64,000 nucleotides of DNA from positions 124,001 through 188,000 of the forward strand of contig NZ_WXZL01000002.1 of the NCBI RefSeq assembly GCF_009982895.1, read 5' to 3'. The translations under genes were made by a program, and so were the position numbers. This DNA is from Deinococcus alpinitundrae. Lineage in GTDB: Bacteria; Deinococcota; Deinococci; Deinococcales; Deinococcaceae. The notes beneath the pieces are model-generated. The model was given only the letters and a program-made list of their open reading frames with translations, ran no database searches and was not told the DNA's origin. Positions 50,701-59,245 of this stretch are shown in pieces. Each line of letters starts with the position of its first letter. Positions within the stretch are counted from its first letter, which is position 1.

Positions 50701-53700
50701 CTCGCAGGTGGTCGCCAGCGAAACCTGACCGCTGAAGTCGGCGCTGGTCGGGGTGAAGTTCACCGAGGCCGGAATGACCTTGAAGCCGCTGAGGCCCGCC
50801 GGAAGCGGGGTCGTCTTGAAGGCGCTGAGGTTCATGCTGATCTCGCCGGACGTGACGTGAACGCGCTCGTCGCTGACCGACTCGACACTCAGGCTGCTGA
50901 AGGTCACGCTGACGTCGCTGAAGGCTTCCACACCGCCGACGATCAGGGTGTGGGTGGCCTTGCCCGCGAAGGCAGCGAAGTCGGGGTTACTCAGCGAGCT
51001 GATCTTGAAGACGAAGCCGTCGATCTCCAGCTCGGTGGGCACCGGGCGCACCGTGTAGGTGATCGCGGGCGGCGTGGCGGGCACCGGGGCCTGCCCGGCT
51101 GGCGCGTCGGGAACATAGGTCAGGGTATGGACGCCGAGGTCCTGGGTGGGCAGGTTAGGAACGGGGAAGGTGACGTGGGTCTTGCCCTTGGGGGCGTTCA
51201 GCGTCACGCTCGCCAGCGTGTTGCCGTCGAGCAGGAGCTGGCCGGTGAGCTGACCCTGGCCGGTGTAGTCGAGGTCGAGCGCGGCGTCGAGGCGGCTGCC
51301 CTTCAGCACCATCAGCCCCGGCCGGTCTTCGGGCTTGGTGAAGTGCAGGGTCAGGGTATCCACGCTGAGGCTGGCCTCCACTTTGAGGCTGACCGCAGCG
51401 GGCGGCGCGCCGTCCACGCTGAGCTTGAGGACGTAAATGCCCACCGCCGCGTACTGGTGCTTGAGCGGTCCGGTGATCGGCGTCGCGGTGCCGTCGCCCC
51501 AGTCGAGGGTGTAGTTCAGGCCGGGCACGAGGGTGCCGGGCGTGGCGGTGACGTTCTCGCCCACCTTGGCCGGATTCGGCTGGGCGTCGAGCGTGGGGGT
51601 GGGCACCTTCACGTTCAGGCTCACCACCACCGGCGCGCCGCCTTCAGGCGTCAGCTTGACGACGTACACGCCGGGCGCGCTGAATTTGTGCTTGGTGCTG
51701 GCGGTGGCACTACCAGTGACCGGAACCACGGAGCCGTCGCCCCAGTCGAGGCTGTACTTGAAGGTGGGGACCAGGGTGCCGAGGCTGGCGGTCACGTCCT
51801 GGCCCACATTGGCGGGGTTGGGATCGAGGCTGAGGGTGGGCACCGGCAGCTTGACGGTGAGGCTGACGGTGGCGGGCGCTGCGCCGTCCGTGCCGAGCTT
51901 GACGACGTAGACGCCAGGCGCGCTGTAGGTATGCTTGGCGCTGGAGGTGCCACCGCTGACCGGCACCACGCTGCCGTCGCCCCAGTCGAGCGTGTAGCTC
52001 AGGCTGGAAAGGAGATTGCCCAGGCTGGCGCTCACGCTCTGGCCGACCTCTGCCGGGTTGGGATCGAGGCTGAGGGTCGGCGTCGGCGGGCGAACGTTGA
52101 CGCTCACCGTCACCGGGGCGATACCGTCCGCGCTCAGCTTGACGATGTAGACGCCGGGAGCCGCGTACTTGTGCTTGGCAGTGGCCGTTCCACTGCCCGA
52201 GACCGGAACGGTGGTGCCGTCGCCCCAATCGAGCGTGTAGGGATAGCTGGCGAGCAGGCTGCTGGCCGTCGCGGTCACGTCCTGCCCAACAATCGCCGGG
52301 TTGGGATCGACCGTGAGGGCGGCGTTCGGCGGGCGAACGTTGACGCTCACCGTCACCGGCGCGACGCCGTCGGCGCTCAGCTTGACGATGTAGACGCCGG
52401 GAGCCGCGTACTTGTGCTTGGCGGTGGCCGTTCCACTTCCAGAAACCGGAACGGTGGTGCCATCGCCCCAGTCCAAAGTGTAGGGGTAGCTGGCGAGCAG
52501 ACTGATGGCCGTTGCAGTCACGTCCTGACCGACAATCGCCGGGTTGGGATCAACGGTCAGACCCGCGTTGGGTGGGCGCACGTTCACGCTGGCCGTCACC
52601 GGGGCGATACCATCTGCGCTCAGCTTGACGATGTAGACACCGGGAGCCGCGTACTTGTGCTTGGCGGTGGCCGTTCCACTACCGGAGATGGGAACGGTCG
52701 TACCGTCGCCCCAGTCCAAGGTGTAGGGATAGCTGGCGAGCAGACTGCTGGCGGTCGCGGTCACGTCCTGACCAACGATCGCCGGGTTGGGATCGATACT
52801 CAGACCCGCGTTAGGTGGACGCACATTCACGCTGGCCGTCACCGGGGCGGAGCCGTCGCGCAGCAGCTTGACCAGGTAGGTGCCGGGAGCGTTGTAAGCG
52901 TGCTTGGCGCTGGCGCTGCCGTTGCCGCCGCTGATGGGTGAGGTCGCGCCGTCGCCCCAGTCGAGGGTGTAGGCGAACGAGGGCACCAGGCTGCCGAGCG
53001 TGGCCGTGACCGACTGAGCGACCAGCGCCGGATTCGGGTCGAGGTTGAGGGTGGCGGTGGGGGCGGTGACCGTGAGCGAGACCGTCACGGGCGCGATGCC
53101 GTCCTGGCTGAAGCGCACCAGGTAGACGCCAGGCGCGGCGTAGCTGTGCTTGACGCTGGCCTTGCCGTTGCCCGACACCGGAACTGATGTGCCGTCGCCC
53201 CATTCCAGGGTGTAGGACAGGCTCGGCAGCAGATTGTCCAGGCTAGCCGTCACCGGCTGACCGAGGCTGGCCGGGTTGGGGTCCACGCTGAGAGTCGGCG
53301 CGGGAGCACGCACATTCACGCTGACCGTCACCGGAGCGACGCCGTCGGCGCTCAGGGTCACGACGAAAACGCCAGGGGCCGCGTACTTATGCTTGGCGGT
53401 GGCCGTTCCACTGCCAGAAACCGGAACGCTGGTGCCGTCACCCCAGTTTAGGGTGTAGGGCAGAGTCGGCAGCAGGCTGCTCATGGTCGCCGTCACGTCC
53501 TGCCCGACTGCCGCCGGGTTAGGGTCGACACTCAGGCCCGCATTGGGCGGGCGCACACTCAGGCTCACGGTCACGGGCGCAACACCGTCGGCGCTCAGCT
53601 TGACGATGAACACGCCGGGAGCGTTGTAGGCGTGCTTGGCGCTGGCCTTGCCGCCGCTCCCGGTGACCGCAACGGTCGTGCCGTCGCCCCAATCGAGGGT

Positions 53701-54882
53701 GTAGGGCAGGTTCGGTAGCAGATTGCCCAGGCTGGCCGTGACCTGTTGTCCGACGAAGGCCGGGTTGGGATCGACGTTGATGGTCGGCGCGGGGGCGCGC
53801 ACATTCTCAGTCGCCGTCACGGCTGGCACCCCACCAAGACTGAGTTTGACCAGATAAGTGCCGGGAGAAGCGTAGCTGTGCTTGGCCGTGGCCTTACCGT
53901 TGGCACCGCCGAGAGGCGCAACCGTGCCGTCGCCCCAGTCGAGGCTGTAGGTCACTTCAAACTGGAGGTTCTCGAATGTAGCCGTGACCGTCTGCCCGAC
54001 CTCCGCCGGATTGGGGTCGAGGCTGAGAGTCGGTGCGGAGGCGCGAACCGTCAGGCTGGCCGTCACAGGCGCGCCGCCTGCATTCAGCTTCACGATGTAG
54101 ACGCCGGACGAAGTGTAAGCATGCTTGAGCGTGGCCTGTCCGACGTTGTTGACCGGAACGATGGTACCGTCACCCCAGTCCAGCGAGTGCCCAGACACGC
54201 CTATCGTCAGGTTGCCCAGGGTGGCCGTGACCGTCTGCCCGACGAGAGCCGGGTTCGGGTCGAGGCTGAGGGTTGCGGCGGGCGCGGCCACATTGACCAC
54301 CAGACGGCACAGCGGGCGCTGGGTGGCGAGGTCGGTGAGAATCACCACCTGCGCCCCAGTCTGCTGGTAAGTGTGCTTGAAGCTGGCGACTTTGTTGGTC
54401 GGCCCACCGAAGTTGTTGACGCTGCCGTCTCCGAAATCGATGCCGTATTTGCTGTCTGCCGGGCCAGTGAACTTCACAACGATGTCCACGTTTTTGCCAG
54501 GCTGCGCCGGGTTGGGATCAGCCGTGATCTCGCAGGTTGTGACCTCAGTGACTGTCACCTGGCGGCGCATACCGACCGTCTCACGGATGTAGAGGATCAC
54601 CGTATATGTTTTGGCAACGCTGTAGCGGTGGGTCACTTTACCTGACGTTCCAGGCTGAGGGTCGCGTGTGCCGTCACCCCAATCGATGGACATGGTGTTA
54701 GGCGTCGTGTCGGATGTCCAGTCAGCGGTGACGAGTTGCCCAACCTCGGCCCGTGAAGGCGTGATTTCCAGCGCTGCATAGGTCTGCGCTGACGCCGTGC
54801 CAGAGAAGGCTGTGCCAAGCAGGCCCAGCACCATCAGCAGCATTGCCAGCCAGCGCGCGAGATGAAACGAGGAGCGTTGCAC
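47728..54882 (-). CDS. Giant surface protein with 14 PKD-like repeats
   Basis: A 2384-residue exported protein. The GTG at 54882 follows AGGGAGG and begins a signal peptide (LLMVLGLLGTAFSGTASAQ). About residues 25-1170 contain 14 PKD-like repeats of about 81 residues, each with a WGDG motif (FGDG in the second) and an Asp-Pro-Asn-Pro linker. Three of them (52085-52813) are almost identical in DNA. Residues about 1170-2384 are not repeats; the beta-rich end finishes in DFGVTVGVSF, typical of an outer-membrane barrel. It is likely a surface adhesin or matrix protein, with the barrel partner encoded just upstream (54905-56251). The ends of individual domains are approximate. Confidence 0.75.
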   Translation of the reverse strand: MQRSSFHLARWLAMLLMVLGLLGTAFSGTASAQTYAALEITPSRAEVGQLVTADWTSDTTPNTMSIDWGDGTRDPQPGTSGKVTHRYSVAKTYTVILYIRETVGMRRQVTVTEVTTCEITADPNPAQPGKNVDIVVKFTGPADSKYGIDFGDGSVNNFGGPTNKVASFKHTYQQTGAQVVILTDLATQRPLCRLVVNVAAPAATLSLDPNPALVGQTVTATLGNLTIGVSGHSLDWGDGTIVPVNNVGQATLKHAYTSSGVYIVKLNAGGAPVTASLTVRASAPTLSLDPNPAEVGQTVTATFENLQFEVTYSLDWGDGTVAPLGGANGKATAKHSYASPGTYLVKLSLGGVPAVTATENVRAPAPTINVDPNPAFVGQQVTASLGNLLPNLPYTLDWGDGTTVAVTGSGGKASAKHAYNAPGVFIVKLSADGVAPVTVSLSVRPPNAGLSVDPNPAAVGQDVTATMSSLLPTLPYTLNWGDGTSVPVSGSGTATAKHKYAAPGVFVVTLSADGVAPVTVSVNVRAPAPTLSVDPNPASLGQPVTASLDNLLPSLSYTLEWGDGTSVPVSGNGKASVKHSYAAPGVYLVRFSQDGIAPVTVSLTVTAPTATLNLDPNPALVAQSVTATLGSLVPSFAYTLDWGDGATSPISGGNGSASAKHAYNAPGTYLVKLLRDGSAPVTASVNVRPPNAGLSIDPNPAIVGQDVTATASSLLASYPYTLDWGDGTTVPISGSGTATAKHKYAAPGVYIVKLSADGIAPVTASVNVRPPNAGLTVDPNPAIVGQDVTATAISLLASYPYTLDWGDGTTVPVSGSGTATAKHKYAAPGVYIVKLSADGVAPVTVSVNVRPPNAALTVDPNPAIVGQDVTATASSLLASYPYTLDWGDGTTVPVSGSGTATAKHKYAAPGVYIVKLSADGIAPVTVSVNVRPPTPTLSLDPNPAEVGQSVSASLGNLLSSLSYTLDWGDGSVVPVSGGTSSAKHTYSAPGVYVVKLGTDGAAPATVSLTVKLPVPTLSLDPNPANVGQDVTASLGTLVPTFKYSLDWGDGSVVPVTGSATASTKHKFSAPGVYVVKLTPEGGAPVVVSLNVKVPTPTLDAQPNPAKVGENVTATPGTLVPGLNYTLDWGDGTATPITGPLKHQYAAVGIYVLKLSVDGAPPAAVSLKVEASLSVDTLTLHFTKPEDRPGLMVLKGSRLDAALDLDYTGQGQLTGQLLLDGNTLASVTLNAPKGKTHVTFPVPNLPTQDLGVHTLTYVPDAPAGQAPVPATPPAITYTVRPVPTELEIDGFVFKISSLSNPDFAAFAGKATHTLIVGGVEAFSDVSVTFSSLSVESVSDERVHVTSGEISMNLSAFKTTPLPAGLSGFKVIPASVNFTPTSADFSGQVSLATTCEPPQPPSIPDRQYWILGHPTLLDIVSRTREVLYGDPVNILNAKGFLPVFALPSLNIRGEGQVVIRTASTRSAVTAQAGGVSFAASNLLGHSQDFRFSNLQRVSVASAFRSVLVNQSIIDEATKYCRPDPKFTYPITAALKPDTGDLYGAASANVDALKVPTTPLTFSGSAGLTLDLSAAQTADPVAGMLPLYDSVPSSVKPPEGAAWMGVVLGNAKVGYGNALTPPTTATLRSGYTFSGDLGAGNFTDRGWTFTLKQLSLVAVENTVSDTAGAATAKIPLFEQQADVAITLSAGDFHYALTGELSRDFGKSDLSAGGGTWVERGKLLDLQITANSWDLKELSTLKAGQQGNGVASGTTFGQFSGLYSGGLNYVGNVPAITGGNAVSNAISSSVSANASVLAARMLGVTVTGGSAGSSGNGGTNLSSAQLVGPSGGLSFGSAGQYLKLPSASLEDGVATLNTLTFTADGNVRFGESALSAASQKKSGDGLSKVNLPSSDFKLFGQTFNVTAAVIGRSGSGYALGLDGKQQLSTLTPSVPAQMRYLVSAGINRRLDLHTDAFSKKVDPNATMRVEGSDVSAVFTTTGMLGSSDVRASLGDLTQSGTIGLKQVPGGYELTIKGGLDTGQGASVMKVTAEALFGLTSDPYFYVKAAVDSRSPIVTILGAFNLYGFTGGIAYNMKWPDNATIPQYAQRPVKSGDHRVQIIGGITAAFEDGNSLHFKAIFKIDTQRGFELTADGWILTPMNQGVFGNKAAQSRILASITSDGFDMLGCLGPQYIAGLNCNDLSKFTLAGVVDITAWLHVRIADQKFVKIGTYGNPVSAKLNIPVLGSVGSDGYLIIGQAFEPGDRKDNLTGTGLFTGYHFGAHFGAAGSLGRLSYGFGHCYPWARARFDYDMNFDAGLQLNPVRFDAAISFHEGLDIRAGCAGRDTQFPSKEAIMNWNGKSIGFGFDATISGHLQAFNPIAFDGSASINVSLPWPLPDFGVTVGVSF
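52085..52813. repeat. Three near-identical 243-bp PKD repeat units
   Basis: Units start at 52085, 52328 and 52571, exactly 243 bases (81 codons) apart, and differ at few positions; the flanking repeats are more diverged. This points to recent tandem duplication or gene conversion. Confidence 0.85.
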
Positions 54883-54904
54883 AGGCCACCTCCCTAAAAC
54901 AACT

Positions 54905-56251
54905 TCAGAAGACATAACGCACCCCCGCGCCGCCTTGCAGGGCGGGCTGGTCGGTGCCGAGGCGGTAGCGGGCGCTGGCATTCAGCGTCCAGTGGTCATT
55001 CAGGGCGTAGAGGGCTTGCAGTCCCGCCTCGCCGGTCAGCGGGCGGGTGCCGGTGGCGCTGTCGGCCTTGAGATTCAGCGCGAAGGTCAGCGGCGTGCCG
55101 GTGGTCTGGGCACTGGCGTCGAGATGGTACGACCAGGGACCAGGCGGGGGCACACTGCTGGTCGCTGTGGTGGGGACAACAGGACTGTAGTGGGCGTTGC
55201 CGCGCAGCGAGGCGCTGAAGGTCTTGGCCGTGTAACCCACGCTCAGGCGCGGCGAGACGCTGAAGGTCAGGGCGCTGTTGATGTCCGGCGAGGTGTCGGC
55301 GGCCAGCCCGGCACTCAGGGTCCAGACATCGCTGCGGTAATCGAGGCTGAGGCTGCCCTCCTGCGTCAGCGGCGTCTCAAAGCTCAAGCCATACTCGCCC
55401 GCCACACTCAGGGCGTCGCTAAAAGCGTACTCGGCATTGAGGGTCAGGCCCAGCACACTGTCGGCGCGCGTCAGCGCCGCGCTGAGGGTTAGCGGCGCAA
55501 AGCGGGTGCTGCTCAGGGTCAGGCTCTCGCTGTCTACCTGGGCGCTGTTGTACGAGACGCTGGCGTCCAGGCGCTCGGCCTGGGTCAGCGGCGCACCGGC
55601 ATCGAGCTTGGCCGACCATTTGAGCACGCTCGGCGCGGGGCTGGTTTCGGCGCTGCTGAGCTTGGCGCGGGCGCGCAGCGAGACGCTGGACACCTTGCCG
55701 TCCAGGCCCAGACTCAGGCTGCGGTTGGTGCTGGGCGCGTCCGGCGTCAGGTTGACGGTGGTGCGGTCCCAGCCCGCACCCGCGCTCCAGCGCCAGTCCT
55801 TGGAGAAACGGCCCCGCGTGTCGAGCGAGACACTGTTCAGGCTATAGCCCTGGTCGGGCCGTCCATCGTCGGCGCGTACGTAGGTCAGGGTGGCGTCCGA
55901 GAAGAGGCCGGGATTCGGTGAGGAATACCCGGCCAGTGCGGTGTAGACGCCAGTGCGGCGCTCGGCGTCGGTCTGGACGCTGGCGTAGCCGAAATAGCCG
56001 CCGCTTCCCAGCGAGACGTTGACATTCTGCGTGCGCAAACTCAGTTCGGCAGCCCGCAGACTGACGCTGAATTTCGGGGTGCGGTAACTGTACTGGCCGT
56101 CTGCCTGCACGCCCTCCAGGCCGCTGGACGGATAGAAATAGCGGAGCTGCACGTAGTCGCCCGCCGCATTCACGGCGCTGGCCGCGCTGAGCGTCAACAA
56201 ACTGCCGGTCAGGAAGCCGAGCGTTGCCAGACTGGTGCCGCCGCGCCTCAC
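54905..56251 (-). CDS. Outer-membrane barrel protein
   Basis: A 448-residue exported protein. The GTG at 56251 starts an ideal signal peptide (VRRGGTSLATLGFLTGSLLT, then an ASAVNA cleavage region). The rest is alternating polar/hydrophobic beta strands rich in Ser and Thr, ending in VRYVF; a final Phe is the usual outer-membrane insertion signal. The start overlaps the stop of a short upstream ORF by four bases (GTGA). ATG at 56314 is a possible alternative but lacks a signal peptide at its N-terminus. It is followed after 22 bases by the PKD giant, so it may export or anchor it. No family is recognised. Confidence 0.7.
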   Translation of the reverse strand: MRRGGTSLATLGFLTGSLLTLSAASAVNAAGDYVQLRYFYPSSGLEGVQADGQYSYRTPKFSVSLRAAELSLRTQNVNVSLGSGGYFGYASVQTDAERRTGVYTALAGYSSPNPGLFSDATLTYVRADDGRPDQGYSLNSVSLDTRGRFSKDWRWSAGAGWDRTTVNLTPDAPSTNRSLSLGLDGKVSSVSLRARAKLSSAETSPAPSVLKWSAKLDAGAPLTQAERLDASVSYNSAQVDSESLTLSSTRFAPLTLSAALTRADSVLGLTLNAEYAFSDALSVAGEYGLSFETPLTQEGSLSLDYRSDVWTLSAGLAADTSPDINSALTFSVSPRLSVGYTAKTFSASLRGNAHYSPVVPTTATSSVPPPGPWSYHLDASAQTTGTPLTFALNLKADSATGTRPLTGEAGLQALYALNDHWTLNASARYRLGTDQPALQGGAGVRYVF

Positions 56252-56403
56252 GGAGCCGACCTGCCCGGTACCGATTTGTGCAGTGCCAATCTGTGCAGCG
56301 CGCCCAGCGGCCATGCACCACTGCTCCCAGCGTAGAAAAGCTGGCTTGCCACTACCAGCAGTGAGGGCGGAACACCAGAAGCCGAAGCGGTGCCAATCAA
56401 CAT
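56248..56403 (-). CDS. 51-codon leader ORF before the barrel gene
   Basis: An ATG at 56403 with a strong ribosome site (GGAGG, six bases away) opens a 51-codon frame (MLIGTASASGVPPSLL...) whose TGA overlaps the barrel gene's GTG start (GTGA). The barrel start itself has only a weak ribosome site, so coupling through this ORF would explain its translation. The peptide resembles nothing known, and its third-position GC is lower than in neighbouring genes, so it may act through being translated and not through its product. Confidence 0.45.
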   Translation of the reverse strand: MLIGTASASGVPPSLLVVASQLFYAGSSGAWPLGALHRLALHKSVPGRSAP

Positions 56404-56770
56404 CACCCACCTCCAAGCAAAAAACATAGGCGCTGACCCGTCAAAGGGGTGTCAAAAGTGGACGGCTGTTCGGGCATGCTCAGGGTGACGCGCTCAGCAC
56501 GGTGCTGTGCGGCAAGCAGGCGTCAATGCACCCAGGGCGGCAACCCACCCGGATGAGAACTGACTGACGACACCTTCACCTTAACCCTTCGGGGGGCCCG
56601 CCGCAAGAGCTGACCGCCGGTTCACCTGGCTTTCGCTTTATGGCAGGCCTGCCGCTTAGAGAAACAAGCATAGCCAAAAGCCGGAACGCCCAGGAAGTTC
56701 CTCTTCCTCAGACGCTCCGGCCCTCTGGTTGTTAGCTTTCCTCGGCGCCAGTCAGATCAGCGCACGGCGC
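56404..56770. other. Intergenic region before the barrel/PKD operon
   Basis: This 367-base stretch should hold the promoter of the barrel/PKD/FN3 operon. On the minus strand a TTGACA is visible but the TATGTT downstream is about 21 bases away, so no boxes are assigned. The terminator of the peptide-transport operon lies at 56680-56721. Confidence 0.5.
56680..56721 (-). terminator. Terminator of the peptide-transport operon
   Basis: GCCGGA and TCCGGC at the ends pair, with an inner AGGAAG/CTTCCT stem, and TTTT follows on the minus strand. It lies about 50 bases after the binding-protein gene. Confidence 0.7.
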
Positions 56771-58336
56771 TCATTTGCCCAGCCAGGCGGTCCGCAGCCC
56801 GATATAACTGGTGTTGGGGAAATGCTGATAGCCCTGCACCGTTTTGCGGGCCGCCTCGTACTGGGTGCTGGAGTAGAGAAACACCATCGGACTGAGGTCC
56901 ACCAGCCTTTTCTGAACATCCACGTAGAGCTTCTTGCGCGCCGCCGGGCTGGACACCTGGCGGCCCTGATCGAGCCACTTGTCAATGGTGGCGTCCTTGA
57001 AGTTCGTCAGGTTGCCGCCCGAATCCGAGGCGAAGGGCGTGTAGAGGTAATCGTCGGGGTCGCCCTGGCCGCTCTCGCCGAGAATGGTCGCGGTGTATTT
57101 CTTGGCCAGCACATCCGGCAGGTAGACGCTCCATTCCAGGGCGTTGATATTGACCTTGATGCCGATCGGCGCGAGCTGGGCCTGAATGATCTCGGCGGGC
57201 GCACGCAGAAAGTCGTAGGTGCTGGTGACCTTGAGTTCGAGCGGGAAGCCGTTGGGGTACCCGGCTTCCTTGAGCAGCGCGCGGGCCTTGTCGAGGTTGG
57301 GCTTGCCGTAGTTGGCGTCCGGCGCGGCGTAGTAGCTGCCATTCGGAAAGACCGTGCCAGGTGAGGCCAGGCCGCCGACACCGAGCAATGCCACGTCCAC
57401 GATCTCCTGGTTGTTGATGGCGTAGGCGATGGCCCGGCGCACCTTAGGATCGTCGAGCGGTTTCTGGGCCACGTTGAAAAAGAGCGCGCGGTAATTGGCC
57501 GCCGGGCCACCCAGCACGTTGATGTTGGCATCGCCCTTGAGGGCGCTGATGCCGGTCGACGGCACGTACTCGATCCAGTCCACGGTGCCGGTGCGCAGCG
57601 CCGTGACGCGGGCAGTGGGGTCGGGCAGGTAGCTGTAGGTGATGCCGTCGAGGTACGGCAGCTTGTTGCCCTTGGCGTCCTTGCCCCAGAAGTTGGGATT
57701 TTTCTTCAGCACCATACGGGTCTGCGGCACGTAGGAATCGAATACGAACGGTCCGGTGCCGACAGGTTTGGTGTTGAGGGTGGCGGCCGCTTCTCTAGGC
57801 ACGATCACGTTGAGCGAGAAGGCCAGCTTACTCAGCAGCGGCGAGAAGGGCTTACTGAGTGTGAACACCACTTTTGTCTTGTTGGGCGCGGCGATGCTCT
57901 TGACCAGTTCGAAATCACCGCTGCGCGGCGACTTGGTGGCCGGGTCCTTGATGCGGTTGATCGAATAGGCCACGTCGCTGGCCTCGAAGGCGCGGCCGTT
58001 GTGAAACTTGACGCCGCTGCGAACGGTAAAGGTCCAGGTCAGGCCGTCCTTGCTAGTCGTCCAGCGGGTCGCCAGCGACGGCACGATCTTGCCGCTGGGG
58101 TCGAAGGCCACCAGGGTGTCGTAGACGTTTTCGAGCTGGTTGCGCGTCGAGGTGGCCTGGGTAACGTGCGGGTCCAGGCCCACCGGGTCGGCCTGCATCC
58201 CGGCGCGCAGCACACCGCCGGAGGTCTGGGCCTGAGCACCTGGCGCAGCCAGCATCAGAGACGTGCCGAGCAGGGTGCAGAGTGTCAGGGTGCGTCGGGT
58301 CAGGGTACGGGGGGCGGTCAGGGTTGATCTGGACAT
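56771..58336 (-). CDS. Peptide ABC transporter substrate-binding protein
   Basis: A 521-residue periplasmic binding protein of the SBP_bac_5 family. The signal peptide spans LTLCTLLGTSLMLAAPGAQA. Family marks: DPVGLDPHVTQATSTRNQLENVYDTLVAFDP and VKFHNGRAFEASDVAYSINRI. The ATG at 58336 has AGGAGG upstream. It is the last gene of a cluster with two permeases and several peptidases, so it probably captures short peptides. Confidence 0.92.
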   Translation of the reverse strand: MSRSTLTAPRTLTRRTLTLCTLLGTSLMLAAPGAQAQTSGGVLRAGMQADPVGLDPHVTQATSTRNQLENVYDTLVAFDPSGKIVPSLATRWTTSKDGLTWTFTVRSGVKFHNGRAFEASDVAYSINRIKDPATKSPRSGDFELVKSIAAPNKTKVVFTLSKPFSPLLSKLAFSLNVIVPREAAATLNTKPVGTGPFVFDSYVPQTRMVLKKNPNFWGKDAKGNKLPYLDGITYSYLPDPTARVTALRTGTVDWIEYVPSTGISALKGDANINVLGGPAANYRALFFNVAQKPLDDPKVRRAIAYAINNQEIVDVALLGVGGLASPGTVFPNGSYYAAPDANYGKPNLDKARALLKEAGYPNGFPLELKVTSTYDFLRAPAEIIQAQLAPIGIKVNINALEWSVYLPDVLAKKYTATILGESGQGDPDDYLYTPFASDSGGNLTNFKDATIDKWLDQGRQVSSPAARKKLYVDVQKRLVDLSPMVFLYSSTQYEAARKTVQGYQHFPNTSYIGLRTAWLGK

Positions 58337-58378
58337 CGGGTGCCTCCTGTGGCGGTGGAGCGGAGTGGGGCAGTACAG

Positions 58379-59245
58379 TCAGCGGCCCAGCCTCGGATCG
58401 AGGGCGTCCCGCAGGGCGTCGCCCAGCAAGTTGAAGCCGAGCACCGTGAGCATGATCGCCAGGCCCGGCGCAACCGAGATCCAGGCGTTGGTTTCCAGAA
58501 AAGGGCGGCCATCGGCGATCATCTGGCCCCAGGCCGGAGCGGGCGGTTGGGTGCCCAGGCCCAGGAAACTCAGCGCCGCCTCGCCGAGAATGGCGTAGGC
58601 CAGCCGCAGCGTGACCTCCACCAGCACCGGACCGAGCGAGTTGGGCAGCACATGCCGCCACAAGAGCCGCCGGTCGGTCGCGCCCAGCGAGAGGCTGGCT
58701 TCCACGAACATGGTGTCGCGGCTTCTGAGCACCGCCGCCCGCACCACCCGCGCGAACGGCGCAGTGAACGCCACTGCGATGGCCAGCGTCAGGTTCCAGA
58801 AGCCGCCGCCCAGAAAGGCCAGCAGCGCGATCGCCAGCAAGATGGCCGGGAACGCCAGCAGAATGTCGGTCAGGCGCATGATCAGGGTATCGACCCAACC
58901 CAGGTAGTACCCGGCCAGCGCGCCGAGCAGTCCGCCGAGGGCCAGCGCCAGCGACACGCTCAGCACACTGACCGACAAGCTGATGCGGCTGCCGTAGATG
59001 ATCCGCGAGAGCAGGTCGCGTCCATAGAGGTCGGTGCCGAGCAGGTGACTGAGCGACGGCCCCTGCATCCGGTCGGCGGGCAGATACCGGACCGGGTCGT
59101 AGGGCGAGATGAAGGCCGCCAGCAAAGCGCAGCCGACGACCAGCAGCACCAGCAGCAGGCCCACGACGCCGCTGGGCGTGCGGAAAAACAGCAGCGCGGC
59201 CCGGCGACCCGGCGAGCGCGGCAGCTTCACGGCAGCCGCGCTCAC
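58379..59245 (-). CDS. Peptide ABC transporter permease DppC-type
   Basis: A 288-residue inner-membrane permease. The GTG at 59245 overlaps the upstream permease stop (GTGA) and gives a normal N-terminus before the first membrane segment. GTDLYGRDLLSRIIYGSRI and the EAA-loop region DRRLLWRHVLPNSLGPVLV are DppC marks. About six hydrophobic segments. Confidence 0.9.
   Translation of the reverse strand: MSAAAVKLPRSPGRRAALLFFRTPSGVVGLLLVLLVVGCALLAAFISPYDPVRYLPADRMQGPSLSHLLGTDLYGRDLLSRIIYGSRISLSVSVLSVSLALALGGLLGALAGYYLGWVDTLIMRLTDILLAFPAILLAIALLAFLGGGFWNLTLAIAVAFTAPFARVVRAAVLRSRDTMFVEASLSLGATDRRLLWRHVLPNSLGPVLVEVTLRLAYAILGEAALSFLGLGTQPPAPAWGQMIADGRPFLETNAWISVAPGLAIMLTVLGFNLLGDALRDALDPRLGR

Noticed and set aside
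52085..52813. Repeat array considered as CRISPR
   Set aside because: Units are 243 bases, in frame and coding for PKD-like domains; there are no short repeats with unique spacers and no cas genes.
48298..52941. 1547-codon plus-strand frame opposite the PKD giant
   Set aside because: It exists because GC-rich codons of repeats give stop-free antisense frames; it shows Arg/Gly/His-rich low-order sequence and no domains.
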